Source of the DNA: Amorphochlora amoebiformis
Lineage: Eukaryota > Cercozoa > Chlorarachniophyceae
NCBI GenBank assembly: GCA_054601695.1
Contig: BAAHQB010000223.1
Span: 248,001-312,000, forward strand
Length of the DNA: 64,000 bases
Reading direction: 5' to 3'
The position numbers and the translations under genes were made by a program. The notes under the pieces were generated by a model. The model was not told the origin of the DNA, made no database searches, and saw only the letters and a program-made list of their open reading frames with translations. This document shows, one piece after another, positions 23,427 to 59,545 of this stretch (the first letter of the stretch is position 1; each line of letters starts with the position of its first letter).

Positions 23427-23849
23427 AATACAACACATGTATGCATACATGTATTCATGAAGCAATTTCTCCTATATACACATTTACAGAACCACGCATC
23501 GTGTGCAAACACAAGGCGAAAACCAAGAAAACAACAAACCACTTACCAACGGATTCGGATTCGGATTCGGATTCAGATTCGGATTCAGATTCGAATTCTC
23601 CCTACCCTGAACCCCACCGCCCCCCACCCACCCAAACTTCCGATACCCAGTAGAGGCGCTGAGAAGGGTTCTCCCCTTAGAGCGGGAAGGGGCTGTGCGG
23701 GACGAGGAGGTGGGACTCGATGGTCGAGGCATGCGGCTGGGAGGTGGGCGCGGCCCGGGAGCGATATTGCGTTGAGCGAGAACTTTGTCGGATTGGGTTA
23801 CAATGATGTTTGGGTGCGTGATTTGCTGTGGTTGGGTAGTGTGAGGCAT
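13052..23849 (-). CDS. HAT/TPR-like helical-repeat protein, about 35 exons
   Basis: HAT (half-a-TPR) repeats form superhelices that scaffold RNA-processing complexes (Prp6, Clf1, plastid Mbb1/HCF107). Supported exons, 5' to 3': 23849-23628, 23158-22954, 22492-22226, 22035-21966, 21910-21876, 21710-21439, 21265-21197, 21076-20874, 20677-20636, 20458-20402, 20198-20153, 19987-19972 (weak), 19886-19837, 19602-19552, 19087-19044, 18909-18834, 18656-18610, 18492-18433, 18121-18093, 17980-17949, 17564-17510, 17089-17030, 16439-16399, 16205-16127, 15995-15936, 15663-15608, 15367-15334, 15115-15053, 14786-14724, 14521-14484, 14109-14048, 13715-13608, 13389-13348, 13169-13140, 13093-13052. Phases match across nearly all junctions; small exons remain unresolved near 20000-20150, 14820-14910 and 14270-14440. 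The N-terminus is Pro/Gly/Ser-rich and disordered. Then come HAT helices such as [55 protein letters not shown] and [18 protein letters not shown], then [12 protein letters not shown] and [20 protein letters not shown]. The C-terminus is short and acidic, then Pro-rich (stop TGA). Specific function not known. Confidence 0.82.
13079..13116. repeat. Direct repeat over the last acceptor of the HAT gene
   Basis: GACTCTCAGGTAATCTCTGG is followed at once by a near copy, AACTCTCAGGTAATCTCAGG. On the minus strand the unit spans the end of the intron, the acceptor and the start of the terminal exon (13093 downward). Confidence 0.8.
17090..17262. repeat. About 48-bp array next to a HAT-gene acceptor
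   Basis: Four copies of a unit GTAAGAGGATAGGGATAGGG plus AGCTCTTAGCTACAT. Read on the minus strand, the unit is the pyrimidine tract and acceptor (CTATTCTCTTACACAG) of the exon at 17030-17089. Confidence 0.8.
17690..17935. repeat. About 57-bp array in a HAT-gene intron
   Basis: Four to five copies of GAAGTGTATGACTATTGTTG plus TTTGGTAGGTTTCTCATGTG. They lie between the exons at 17510-17564 and 17949-17980. The unit resembles the donor flank of the latter (GTTACAACAACATC on the minus strand), but less clearly than at other exons. Confidence 0.7.
18974..19056. repeat. Duplicated donor junction in the HAT gene
   Basis: GTATAATACATACCTCCTTC CAACA occurs at about 18974 and again at about 19031, separated by (TA)n. 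On the minus strand it is the end of the exon 19087-19044 plus its GTATGTATTATAC donor, so a second complete donor lies about 57 nt inside the intron. Confidence 0.85.
19160..19502. repeat. 12-bp (GAGAAAGGTT-type) minisatellite
   Basis: About 28 variants of a 12-bp unit AAGGTTGAGAAA/AACGAAGGTTGA. On the minus strand it is CTTTCTCAACCTT, a continuous pyrimidine-rich tract within a HAT-gene intron. The three overlapping 100-aa open frames ([10 protein letters not shown]...) are translations of this repeat. Confidence 0.9.
19590..19655. repeat. Direct repeat over a HAT-gene acceptor
   Basis: TGGGCCCTTACGAATTGCCT at about 19597 recurs as TGGGCCCTTGCGAATTGCCT about 43 bp later. On the minus strand this is the acceptor and start of the exon 19602-19552. 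Confidence 0.8.
20675..20746. repeat. Direct repeat over a HAT-gene acceptor
   Basis: CTGTACAACATATTGTATTT occurs at 20678 and recurs about 41 bp later as GTGTACAACATATTGTATTT. On the minus strand it is the acceptor tract of the exon 20677-20636. Confidence 0.8.
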
Positions 23850-23927
23850 GAGTGGAAGAATATCGACGTGTTTAACACCGTTGGGTGACGATATCATACA
23901 TACTGTATATTGTGTATGAACACATAA

Positions 23928-23984
<57 letters not shown>

Positions 23985-24078
23985 TATATATATATACATA
24001 CATGTATATATACGATATCATACATACTGTGTATTGTGTATGAATGTGTGTGTTTTATGCATGTTTACATACACATAA

Positions 24079-24132
<54 letters not shown>

Positions 24133-24172
24133 CATATGTATATATTTTTATGAAAAACGCATATTGTGTAAC

Positions 24173-24241
24173 ATTGGCGGCATTGTACTGACCCCAAACG
24201 GATTCATCCCTCGCTTCTCTTCCCGCGGAACTCCTCTCCCT
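24173..24241 (-). other. Probable 5' exon of the HAT-repeat gene
   Basis: Between TATATAG and GTTACAC this reads [20 protein letters not shown] in one frame and has a second open frame. Its frame is compatible with the upstream candidate exon 24526-24471 (donor GTGAGTC). I could not connect it cleanly in phase to the exon at 23849, so it may belong to the same gene or to a separate one. Confidence 0.45.
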
Positions 24242-24262
24242 CTATATAATATAGAAATACAG

Positions 24263-24293
<31 letters not shown>

Positions 24294-24356
24294 ATATCAT
24301 AAAGATTAGCATTTTGTATAAAATATCTGTCAGGATCTCAAGAAAAATGTGTAACA

Positions 24357-24402
<46 letters not shown>

Positions 24403-24470
24403 TTATAATATTATATATATATATATATATATAGTATGTATATATAATATAATCAATATAAGTGACTCAC

Positions 24471-24526
24471 ATAGGGAGAAATCTCCGAATGGTCTCCGGA
24501 CCACCCGGGCTGACTTTCTCTCTCCT
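24471..24526 (-). other. Probable 5' exon of the HAT-repeat gene
   Basis: It lies between GGGTTCCAG and a consensus GTGAGT donor and reads [18 protein letters not shown]. It ends in phase 2, which suits the exon 24241-24173. Confidence 0.5.
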
Positions 24527-24648
24527 CTGGAACCCGAACACACCCTGACACCACCGCCGATATCAACAAACAAAAGTGGCACCACCATTATAAACGAGAA
24601 GAAAAAGACTCAGCATCAATTGGCGTCGTAAAAAACACCCAAAGACAC

Positions 24649-24701
24649 GTGTGGGTCCAGATCGATCGGGTCGGGTTCTCCTGGTTCTCTCGAGTGCTTT
24701 T
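24649..24701 (-). other. Possible 5' exon of the HAT-repeat gene
   Basis: It follows a good pyrimidine tract ending CTTCTCGAG and reads KSTRENQENPTRSIWTHT before a GTGTCTTT donor. It starts in phase 0, compatible with the exon 25083-24877, but its 3' phase does not fit the next candidate exon. Confidence 0.35.
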
Positions 24702-24876
24702 CTCGAGAAGGTTGAGGAAAAAACGAGGGCGGGCACTCATTTACTCAACCAAGAATGGACACAACCAACAAACACCCACAGATCTCAAATACTTTCCACA
24801 CACAGGTTATACATCCGATCCCAACAGACTAGAAGAAAACATGTCCAGAACGCCAACGGTAATAAATAATGGCAAC

Positions 24877-25083
24877 CTTGGGCTTTGAGCTTAATCCAAA
24901 CACTCCCCCACCCCTCCACACGCCTGCTCGCCCACCTCTGGGATCCTGTACGCCCTGTACCCATCCCATTTCTTGGGCTTCAAAGTACCCACCCCTCATT
25001 TCTCGGTGCAGGGTGCTGGATTGGTAGATTCTCTCGCCCTTCCCCGCGGGAGGGGGTGGCGAGCCTGAGGCTGAGGGATGCAT
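24877..25083 (-). CDS. Possible first coding exon of the HAT-repeat gene
   Basis: The open frame is closed by a GTTGCC donor. It begins at an in-frame codon 25083 (MHPSASGSPPPPAGKG), followed by ERIYQSSTLHREMRGGYFEA and QEMGWVQGVQDPRGG. The Pro/Gly/Ser-rich composition resembles the next exons of the HAT gene. It would place the gene's start about 105 bp from the divergent small gene at 25189. Family not recognised. Confidence 0.4.
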
Positions 25084-25188
25084 CGTATAGTGGACGTACG
25101 ACGACCTATTTGTTTGATTTGTATAGAAGTGGACTATTCGGTCTCTGAGTAGGGTGACTGCGGGTAGGGATTGGAAATTTTGTGTGAA

Positions 25189-25452
25189 ATGGCGGCAATT
25201 CGTGGGTGAAACAGGAGGCTTGGGCTACATTTAGCACGTAATGCTTAACAATTCTACTCTACAGAATTGTTGGCAGAATATGCTCTAAAGGAGAGGTTTG
25301 ATATACCCCAACACGAATATACCTATCGCCGGGACCCAGGCCTTGTGTCATATCCAACCCAACGGACCGCTTTGGGCATCCGCGGTTTTGCGGTAGCCGC
25401 GGAATTAAACCAGTTTTGTAGAGCAATGCTCACTAAGGGTCCTTCAGCTTAA
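25189..25452 (+). CDS. Small two-exon protein (66 aa), unknown function
   Basis: Exons are 25189-25201 (MAAI plus one base, donor GTGGGT) and 25265-25452 (acceptor ACTCTACAG), with a 63-nt intron of ordinary composition, exceptional in this window. The protein contains AEYALKERFDIPQHEYTYRR, DPGLVSYPTQRTALGIRGF and AVAAELNQFCRAMLTKGPSA before TAA. Size and composition resemble small accessory subunits of organelle complexes, but I recognise no family. The exon-2 frame is clearly protein-like; the 13-nt first exon is inferred from phase. Confidence 0.6.
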
Positions 25453-25581
25453 TAACTTAATAATAAGGGGTCTGACAAACAACTATTAGAGGTCTAACTA
25501 TTCATTCCACTTCACTATGGACTTACTCTGATGGAATTACTTAAGACAGGACAGACTCGGATCTATCTGATCCCAATCAGA

Positions 25582-25869
25582 TCATCCGATCTTCATCGTA
25601 TGTTCGCGATCTGTTACAACTCCGTCGGCCCTTGCGCCCGGGGCACGCTGCGGGCTTCCGCGTCGTGAAGATTCGAAAAAAACTACAAGCTGTTTCTCAA
25701 CAGGGAGTAAAGTACAGGCTCGTGCGTACCCGCGAAGCCCCATTCCCCTTCTTACAAAACCCCGTTTCTCCGTCCGTGGTCCTGCGGGTTTGACGGTCAT
25801 ATTTCGCCTCCGGGGTGACGTGGGCGCGTGGAATGACACGTGGGGTATGATTTTCGAGAGTTGTTGCAT
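25582..25869 (-). CDS. 95-aa open frame, unknown function
   Basis: ATG at 25869, TGA at 25582; basic N-terminal half with PTSPRRRNMTVKPAGPRTEK and later LLPVEKQLVVFFESSRRG. Inside it a perfect GTAAGA donor and a pyrimidine-rich CCCTGTTGAG acceptor bound a 63-nt segment divisible by three, so the segment may be a short intron or may be retained without changing frame. It converges on the small plus-strand gene. Not recognised. Confidence 0.45.
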   Translation of the reverse strand: MQQLSKIIPHVSFHAPTSPRRRNMTVKPAGPRTEKRGFVRRGMGLRGYARACTLLPVEKQLVVFFESSRRGSPQRAPGARADGVVTDREHTMKIG

Positions 25870-26267
25870 TCAAGGGGTTGTTTGAGGTTAGGAATTAGGT
25901 TGTGATAAATTTGCGTGTGTGTGTGTGTGTCGTGTGTGTGTGTGTGTGTGTGTGTGCGTGTGCTCGTGTGGCCTTGTATGCGTGTGCGCTCGTGTATGCG
26001 TGTGCGCTCGTGTATGCGCGTGTGGTCGTGCGGTCAAATGTGCGTGTGTGCGTGTTTGCGTGTGTGTGTGTGTGTGTGCGTGTATGTGACCGTATGTGCG
26101 TGTATTCGTGTGTGCTCGTGTGCACATGTGTTTCGTCTGGGTGGGTGTGTTCGTAATGTTTATTTGTGTGTTCGAGGTGTGTTATATTCCGCGGTTTTGG
26201 AAGAGTTAGAGTTTCCGGGTGAGAGTGAGCGTTGGGTGGAGTCACGGCAGGGAAGTTGTTAGTGGTT
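25870..26267. repeat. (GTGTGC)n-rich spacer
   Basis: From 25910 to about 26140 the plus strand is (GT)n and (CGTGTG)n with interruptions. Beyond it lies a short protein-like stretch (VLYSAVLEELEFPG) closed by GTGAGAGTG at about 26219, which could be an isolated plus-strand exon; I cannot connect it to a gene. Confidence 0.6.
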
Positions 26268-26521
26268 TCAGAACTCAGGCGTAGGCAATGAGGAAAATGT
26301 ACCAAAATATCCACAGCGCAAGTGGAAGGGTACCCCCCTCATCGGGGTGAGGCGGATGCTCAGGTCGATAGTGGTCTTTGCATGTGCGTTGATGTTGGTG
26401 GGGATAACGAGAAGGAGTCCTGGGGGAAGCAGGTTGGATCTGTCCAGGGCGATGACGCGGCGAAAGTAAGCAAACAGTTTCGCGCTCCCCTTTGACACAA
26501 GCCGAGCATATCTTGATGACC
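26268..26521 (-). CDS. Terminal exon of an unrecognised gene
   Basis: After a GTGTACAG acceptor the frame reads YARLVSKGSAKLFAYFRRVI, ALDRSNLLPPGLLLVIPTNI and LSIRLTPMRGVPFHLRCGYF, ending LPTPEF and TGA at 26268. It looks like a folded domain, but no ATG starts this frame, so 5' exons should lie at higher coordinates, where I see only repeats. A GTACATTTTCC donor near 26297 is an alternative exon end. Confidence 0.45.
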
Positions 26522-26639
26522 CTGTACACCTTCCCCATTTCACGCCCCATTTCACGCCACAACAACAATACGCGATAAACCAGATCCCTTGTATATGTAC
26601 ATGGCTATAACTTCATTCTAGGGACGGCTACTGGGGCAT

Positions 26640-27330
<691 letters not shown>

Positions 27331-27403
27331 AGAATATATAATATATGTATATACATATACATAATTAAATATATATATATATATACATATACATAATTAT
27401 ATA

Positions 27404-27456
<53 letters not shown>

Positions 27457-27469
27457 TGTGGGTGTATAC

Positions 27470-27525
<56 letters not shown>

Positions 27526-27589
27526 AATCAATATAGGTGTTACATGTACGTGTGTGTTTGTGTGTATTTCTGTACGTATATTAATATAT

Positions 27590-27642
<53 letters not shown>

Positions 27643-27861
27643 GTGTGTGTATGTGTGTGTGTAAATATATACAATATACATATGTATGTATAATATATAT
27701 ATGTATATAAGTATATATTGATATACATATATATATATATATACAAATATATATATATATATATTTATGTGTGTGTGTGTATGTGTGTATGTATATATGT
27801 ATAGTTATGTAAATATACAACATATATGTATTATAAACAGATGTATAATATATATATATAT

Positions 27862-28452
27862 ATATTCATTGTTAGAGCAACAATATAAATGGCATGAGAG
27901 GAGTCGGGTCGATGGGTAGATAGATATCGATAGAGTATATAGGTATCATTACATTAGATGGATATCGAATAGATAGATATCGATATATCGATAGATATCG
28001 ATAGAGTATATAGGTATCGATACACTAGATGGATATCGAATGGGTAGATAGATATCGATATATCGATAGATATCGAATGGGTAGATATCGATATATCGAT
28101 AGATATCGAATGGGTAGATATCGATATATCGATAGATATCGAATGGGTAGATATCGATATATCGATAGATATCGAATGGGTAGATATCGATATATCGATA
28201 GATATCGAATGGGTAGATATCGATATATCGATAGATATCGAATGGGTAGATATCGATATATCGATAGATATCGAATGGGTAGATATCGATATATCAATAG
28301 ATATCGAATGGGTAGATATCGATATATCGATAGATATCGAATGGGTAGATATCAATATATCGATAGAGTAGGTAGATATCGATATAACAGAGTATTAAAA
28401 TAATAAACGATATGATTCAAATCGCTCCACTTCCCGGAGATTGCTGGAGATC
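27862..28452 (-). mobile_element. Dispersed element copy with internal minisatellite
   Basis: On the minus strand this begins with GGTGATCTCCAGCAATCTCC and ends CGACTCCTCTCATGCC near 27885, matching in order the copies at 44.0, 59.6 and 62.9 kb. Between these landmarks, where other copies have a single ATCGATATCTA-like stretch, this copy carries the 33-bp array at 27960-28390. No open frame: a non-autonomous element. Confidence 0.6.
27960..28390. repeat. 33-bp minisatellite
   Basis: About ten copies of GATATCGATATATCGATAG plus ATATCGAATGGGTA. The middle copies are essentially identical. Both strands are open across it because 33 is divisible by 3 and the unit has no stop in some frames. Confidence 0.95.
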
Positions 28453-28456
28453 ACCT

Positions 28457-28517
<61 letters not shown>

Positions 28518-28634
28518 CATATATATATATATATAAATATATGTATATATATATATATATGATTACATAATAATGCAAGATATCCTTATATTTATATGCA
28601 ACATAGGCGAAGGAAGCTTCAGCAAAGAGGCGTA

Positions 28635-34000
<5,366 letters not shown>

Positions 34001-34246
34001 GCAAGGTTGTAGAGACTAGACCTTATCACCTTAATTAAGCCGCACTATAGACGCTAGTATAGCTAGCTGGTTGGATCGAGCAATTTCAAAGTTAAAGTGT
34101 TAAATAATTTAAATTGTTAAGCAATACCCACACACGGTCTAGACGCTGGTATAGCTAGCCTACCGTCAATTATAAGCATACTAGTATAGCCTACGGTATA
34201 ATGAATTATGTAAGAACTATAGAATATGAAACGTATATTTAAATGA

Positions 34247-34329
<83 letters not shown>

Positions 34330-34330
34330 A

Positions 34331-34361
<31 letters not shown>

Positions 34362-34437
34362 TGTAATATATATATTTATATACATATTTATATGTGCATA
34401 CACACACATATACAGATTATGTGTGTATATATGTATG

Positions 34438-34519
<82 letters not shown>

Positions 34520-35039
34520 ACCATCCACAAGCCAACAGCAATATATATATCGACATATGAACTTATCACTATATACATCAGCGCATCTCAGCAACAGACC
34601 ATCTCACGATCTCACTATCACACCATCGCCATCGCCATCTCGCCATCAACATCCGCCATCAACATCCGTCATCACCATTCATCACCATCCGGCTGTCATC
34701 ACAATTCACCATCACCATTCATCACCATCCGCCATCACCATCCGCCATCACCATCCGCCATCACCATGCGTCATCGCCATCCGCCATCACCATCCGCCAT
34801 CACCATCCGTCATCACCATCCGTCATCACCATCCGTCATCACCATTCACCACCATTCATCACCATTCATCACCATCCGCCATCACCATCCATCATCACCA
34901 TCCGTCATCAAAATCTGCCATCACCATCTCACCATCATCTCGCCATCATCACACTATATATAAAAATATATATAAAAATATTATGTATATATATATATAT
35001 ATATATATACATATATACATACACACATCACATGTATGC

Positions 35040-35100
<61 letters not shown>

Positions 35101-35386
35101 CAGATGTTGGTTGAGGTTGCATCGTGGGATAGTTCGAATGACGTAACGAGCGGGTCGAGACACAGCCATACCACTCACCTCACCCCTACCAAGACCAAAA
35201 ATCAACATCATAACTACCATGTATCACAACGCCACGGCTCAATGGGGTCATCGGGCAGCCACATTCGTGCGTTTGGGTGATAAGGGAGTATAGATATGTG
35301 GATATTGAATGTTTCTATATCTTGATATCTTTGTATCCGGCTGTGACCTTGCGGTAGGTCACAAGGCAGTGCGAGTGGCCGTGAGG
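34001..35386. other. Intergenic: CTAG motifs, (TA)n and a CATCACCATCCGC array
   Basis: No gene is supported. At 34620-34960 a 12/13-bp repeat (CATCACCATCCG) gives His/Pro- and Ile/Thr-rich frames in all three plus frames. (TA)n tracts lie on both sides. 35100-35380 is ordinary sequence that should contain the bL25 promoter; I see no certain TATA box or other element. Confidence 0.6.
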
Positions 35387-46249
<10,863 letters not shown>

Positions 46250-47385
46250 ACCTACACGCTACACCTAGAGAATACCAGATGTGGATACTGGCACAGTGCT
46301 AGATACAGGTTACTACTAGTACTATAACTAGTAGGTCACTAGCTAGACCTCATCATTTCTACTCTCTCTCGACCTGTCTCTAGTGTCTCTCTGTAAGCCT
46401 GATAGACTAGAAATACACCATTTATCTAGCTTATCATAGCCTCCTCACCAACAACTTCTACAACTTATATCATCTCTAAGTTGATCGTCAATCCAACACC
46501 TACTAGATCTACTAGATCTAAAACATGCATATCTAGATATAGATGCATGTACTAGATGTATACCAAGTATATACATGTTGTGTCAACCACCAGTCGTATA
46601 TATATAGATATCTACTCTCGATCTATTATCTACGATATCTAGCTCGATCAGACTCGAATTCTTATTGTATTCGTTTATTAATATTTGGTATACTACATCT
46701 AAGGCGGCAACGAATAGTGTAAATCTAGTAAATAGTGTTCGTTGATTGTGCGCGGAGATGGCAAGATCAAATAATAGTCTAGATAGTGTCCTAGGTGTCG
46801 AATAGATACGGTGAAACAACAACAAAGGTTGAGCATGTTATTGCATGTCCGACATCTGTAGGACAAACTTCGTTCGCGATATATATATGTGTACGAAAAC
46901 ACATTTTCAGTATACAGAATATATGTTATAATGTGAATGATGTCGGTATATATCTAGTGTCTATGCAAATGTGGTTGCGAACATATGTACGATATCTAGG
47001 ATATAAGTTAAATTGCAGAGCACAAGGCAGTACTGATTACTCCCAAGACCAATAAAAGCTTCCGATGGTCTCCGAAGGCTGTATATATATATGTACGTCA
47101 AATGGAACTGGCCATCGATCCATGAAACTGACGAACACGAATAGTAACAGAGGCTGTTACAGAGCTACAAGAGCTAGGCTAGACTCTAGCGGAGGCTAGA
47201 CTTCATAATAATTCGGCATCGGATACCCCAGCTGGACGTACAACCGCTGATAGATTAACCGCATGCTGCACAGACTAGCAGACTACGACTCAGTTATTCT
47301 ACTGATTGTACTTTCTTCGGATATAGTCAATTGTAGAATATATTTTGGACTCGGATCCGAGATGAATAAATTACACGTATGATTC
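46250..47385. other. Convergent intergenic region, CTAG-rich
   Basis: It lies between the stop codons of bL25 (+) and HSCB (-). The sequence is rich in CTAG/TCTAGA (for example CTACTAGATCTACTAGATCT), like the spacer at 9-10.8 kb. Short open frames (46583-46825 -) have no recognisable family. It must hold both 3' ends; no poly(A) signal stands out. Confidence 0.6.
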
Positions 47386-56280
<8,895 letters not shown>

Positions 56281-56346
56281 CGATTTCTCGGAACCCAACT
56301 CAAATTCGGGTACGAAGAGAGTCCAGGACACGTGCCCTGGCTGTTG

Positions 56347-56520
56347 ATGGAGAGAGGGCGGGTCCGATATCTGGGAGATGAAGGAGACATCGGGATTCGA
56401 TGGAAGCTTTGGATTGTGCTCCTCGTGTGGATTTTTTTATGGGTGTCTGTCGTATACATCACTCCAAATACTCACAGCTCAACCTTTTGCACCCGGTTCC
56501 GTTTCGGCTTCAAGCACTAA
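56347..56520 (+). CDS. Possible 57-aa single-span membrane protein
   Basis: ATG at 56347, TAA at 56518-56520, 66 bp from and divergent to the HSCB start. It reads MERGRVRYLGDEGDIGIRW, then one strongly hydrophobic helix KLWIVLLVWIFLWVSVVYI, then a short polar/basic tail (RFRFGFKH). It could be a tail- or signal-anchored protein or merely open sequence in HSCB's promoter region. The frame stays open 5' of this ATG into HSCB antisense. Confidence 0.3.
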   Translation: MERGRVRYLGDEGDIGIRWKLWIVLLVWIFLWVSVVYITPNTHSSTFCTRFRFGFKH

Positions 56521-57364
56521 TCGTCACCTTCCCTTTCGCCCCTCATCTAGCCCCTCACCTAGCCCCTCATCTACTCCCTCCTCAACCCCTCATCTAACCT
56601 TCATCTAGCCCCTCGTCCAGCCCCTCCTCTAGTCTACCTTCTCTAGCACCCCTCCAGACCCTCACCAAGCCGGTGACCTAGCCTCACCTAGGCCCTCATC
56701 TAGCCCCTCCTCTAGCCACTCCCTCCTCTATCCACCGCCTCCTCTAGTTCGTCATGCTTTTACAGAGATAATGTTGAAAAACACAAATCCAAAGCCAAAA
56801 CCAAACACAAAAGTTAATACAAAGCCGAATCCAATGCAAAAGTGAATCCAAAGCCAAATCCAGTGCGAATGAATGCCAATACAATGCCAATACAATGCCA
56901 ATACAATGACAATACAATCCCAATACGATGCCAATACAATGGCAAAATCCTATAGAAGGCAAAGCTAGAGAAAACACAGGCCGGAGTAAACACGAGCGAG
57001 AGCGAGGTGTGAATTGAAATGAAAACTGGACTCAAACTTGAACAAGTTCAACACTAATGCATGTATTGAATATGGAAATCTGGACTTAAACTTGTTCAAC
57101 ACTAATGCACGTGCACGCACAAGGCCCCTAACCCTAACGCGCGGGCTTTGATAACACAGTTGGCACAGCCTAGGAAGCGCTTACGGCCAATCCCATACCC
57201 ACAATCGTTATAGTTGGGATATTCACAATCGCGTCAATCGCAACAACCAGGACCACAATCACGCCAACCACAATCACGCCAACGCCAACGCCAGCGCCAA
57301 CGTCAACACCAACGCCAACGCCAACGCCGATCCCGACTCTTTATTAGCAGATCCCAGACAGTCG
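56521..57364. other. Intergenic, pyrimidine-rich and short tandem repeats
   Basis: CCCCTCATCTAGCCCCTC repeats at 56530-56740, CCAATACAATG repeats at 56860-56945 and CAACGCCAACGC repeats at 57270-57330. The Gln/Arg-rich frame across the last (57214-57489) is repeat translation. No gene seen. Confidence 0.65.
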
Positions 57365-57960
57365 ATGAACATCTCACATTCTCACATATCATCCGAAGAA
57401 CCCTATCCGTCCCAACGGAAAAACAGTCTCACAAACCCACATACCGACACCCACACCGATACACGCTCACCCGCAAGGAATCCCGTTAACAATCAAACCA
57501 ACGTCAACCAAAATTGTTGCCGCTTTCAAGGGAGGGGAGGTGGGAGGGAAGGAAGGCAGGAAAGGGAGAGGAGAAAGCCTGGAACCTGGATGTTCGCCTG
57601 GTTTCGATCAGCGCTCTCCTTGACTCCAGATCATCCACAGGTTTAAATTAAACTTCTTTCGAAATCATTTGCTTGTACAAATGTGGGCACATAGGATAAC
57701 TCTGCGTAACAATATGGCTGGAAAATACACACACACACACACACACAAATACATATAAAAATATTAAAAATATATACATTAAAATATTAAAAAATATATA
57801 TATACATTGTAACGTGTATTTGAAACAGGAGCGAGATACGATATTTGGCCACGACAGAGGGTTACAAATTTCCTATCACATATCCAACTATAAATGCACA
57901 TATATTTCTACAAGTATATATATATATATATATATATAATATAATATATATATACATATA

Positions 57961-58006
<46 letters not shown>

Positions 58007-58722
58007 ATATGTACGCATAACGATTTGAATGATATTCGTGCATGTTTGTATATAACACAGTGAGAGTGTATGTGTATAATATGTATCATCGTATGACAGA
58101 AACATCACACACCGTCCTAGTATATCACCATCAATATCACATGCTCCAACATATATGCATCACACGAACAAAACTTGACATGCTGCTAGTATAGCATAAC
58201 ATGCTCGTGTGATTTCCTAATAGCTTGGCAGAGTTGTGTAATGTCCTAACAACATGGTGTGTTTGTGTGATTGCTAACACCATGCCATGGCTGTGTGATT
58301 TGCTCATTTAATGTCATAGTGGTGTGAGTTGCTAGCAGCATGTTCCTAGGGGCATGGCATGGTTGTGTGAGTTGCTAACAGCATGTTGGGCCATGATATG
58401 GTTGCGTGAGTTAGTAACCGCATGGCATGGTTGTGTGAGTTGGAACAGCATGGCATGGTTGTGTGAGAATGGTATGAATCCAGGACCATGGCATGTTGCG
58501 TGAGCATGGCATGGTTGTACGAGTCCCTAGGAGCATGCCATGGTTGTGTGGTTATGGCATGGTTGTGTGGTTATGGCATGGTTGTGTGGTTATGGCATTG
58601 TTGTGTGGCTATGGTTTGGTTGTGTGGTTATGGCATGGATATGTGAATTCCTAGGAGCATGGCATATATTGGACCTCTTCGTCCCCCTCAAGAAAAAAAG
58701 GTACATAATAATAATTGTACAT

Positions 58723-58758
<36 letters not shown>

Positions 58759-58762
58759 TGAT

Positions 58763-58830
<68 letters not shown>

Positions 58831-59314
58831 ATCTATACATATTATATATATATATAAAAAAAGGTATATAAATATATTATATATATGTATGTATATATAT
58901 GCGTGTGTAGTGGTATAGGCAGACGGTTGGATGTCTTGACGTTTGTAAAGGTGAAGGAAACTTAACACTAAACACTAGATTCAACCAACACTACAACAAC
59001 ACTAAACACTACATTCAACCAACACTAAACACGAATAATAAACCAACACTAAACACTAGATTCAACCTACCCTAACACTAGATTCAACCAACACTAAACA
59101 CTAATAAACCAACACTAAACACTAGATTCAACCAACACTAAACACTAGATTCAACCAACACTAAAATAGTAGATTCAAGCAACAGTAAACAGTAGATTCA
59201 ACCAACACTAAACTTATTCCAACCGCAAGCTCAACCTCTCCATTCACACATCTTTGACCAATTACACACATTCTTTAAACTATATTATACCTGTACCATA
59301 GAGTATATATATAC

Positions 59315-59360
<46 letters not shown>

Positions 59361-59512
59361 ATGCATGTGTGAATATATATATATATATTTTTAATTGTAA
59401 AATATTTATATATTAGTTAATTTTTGTCCATATATCCCAGGCGTGGAGAGGATCGGTGCTCGGTCCAGTGCCAAGTCAAGGGCAAGTCTTAAAACTAACC
59501 CCTAACTCCTAA
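57365..59512 (+). CDS. 141-aa protein of unknown function, four exons
   Basis: Exons: 57365-57640, 57829-57860, 58655-58700, 59441-59512; junction phases all agree. The first exon starts [20 protein letters not shown] and is polar and Asn/Thr/Arg-rich, ending [17 protein letters not shown]. Later exons give [40 protein letters not shown] and QVLKLTPNS before TAA. The first exon may instead begin at an acceptor (CTTTATTAG at 57349), which would put the start further 5'. The last exons, rich in G and P, look conserved; the first is low-complexity. Not recognised. Confidence 0.55.
58230..58654. repeat. Array derived from an acceptor junction
   Basis: More than ten diverged copies of GGTTGTGTGAGTTGCTAACA/GCATGGCATGGTTGTGTG, several containing CCTAGGAGCATGGCAT. 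The last copy, ATTCCTAG then GAGCATGGCATATATT, is the acceptor and start of the exon at 58655. Confidence 0.85.
58960..59215. repeat. AACACTAAACACTAGATTCAACC array
   Basis: About nine copies of a 22-27 bp unit CTAGATTCAACCAACACTAA in the last intron of the preceding gene. Confidence 0.9.
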
Positions 59513-59545
59513 CCGTGGTACAAGGCTTCAGACTATTGAGTGACA

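Noticed and set aside
27954-28403. CRISPR-like regular repeats
   Set aside because: The 33-bp units are contiguous with no unique spacers, in eukaryotic DNA; it is a minisatellite.
34392-35114. 240-aa frame with HHHP repeats
   Set aside because: All three plus frames are open over the CATCACCATCCG array, as expected for a 12/13-bp repeat without stops.
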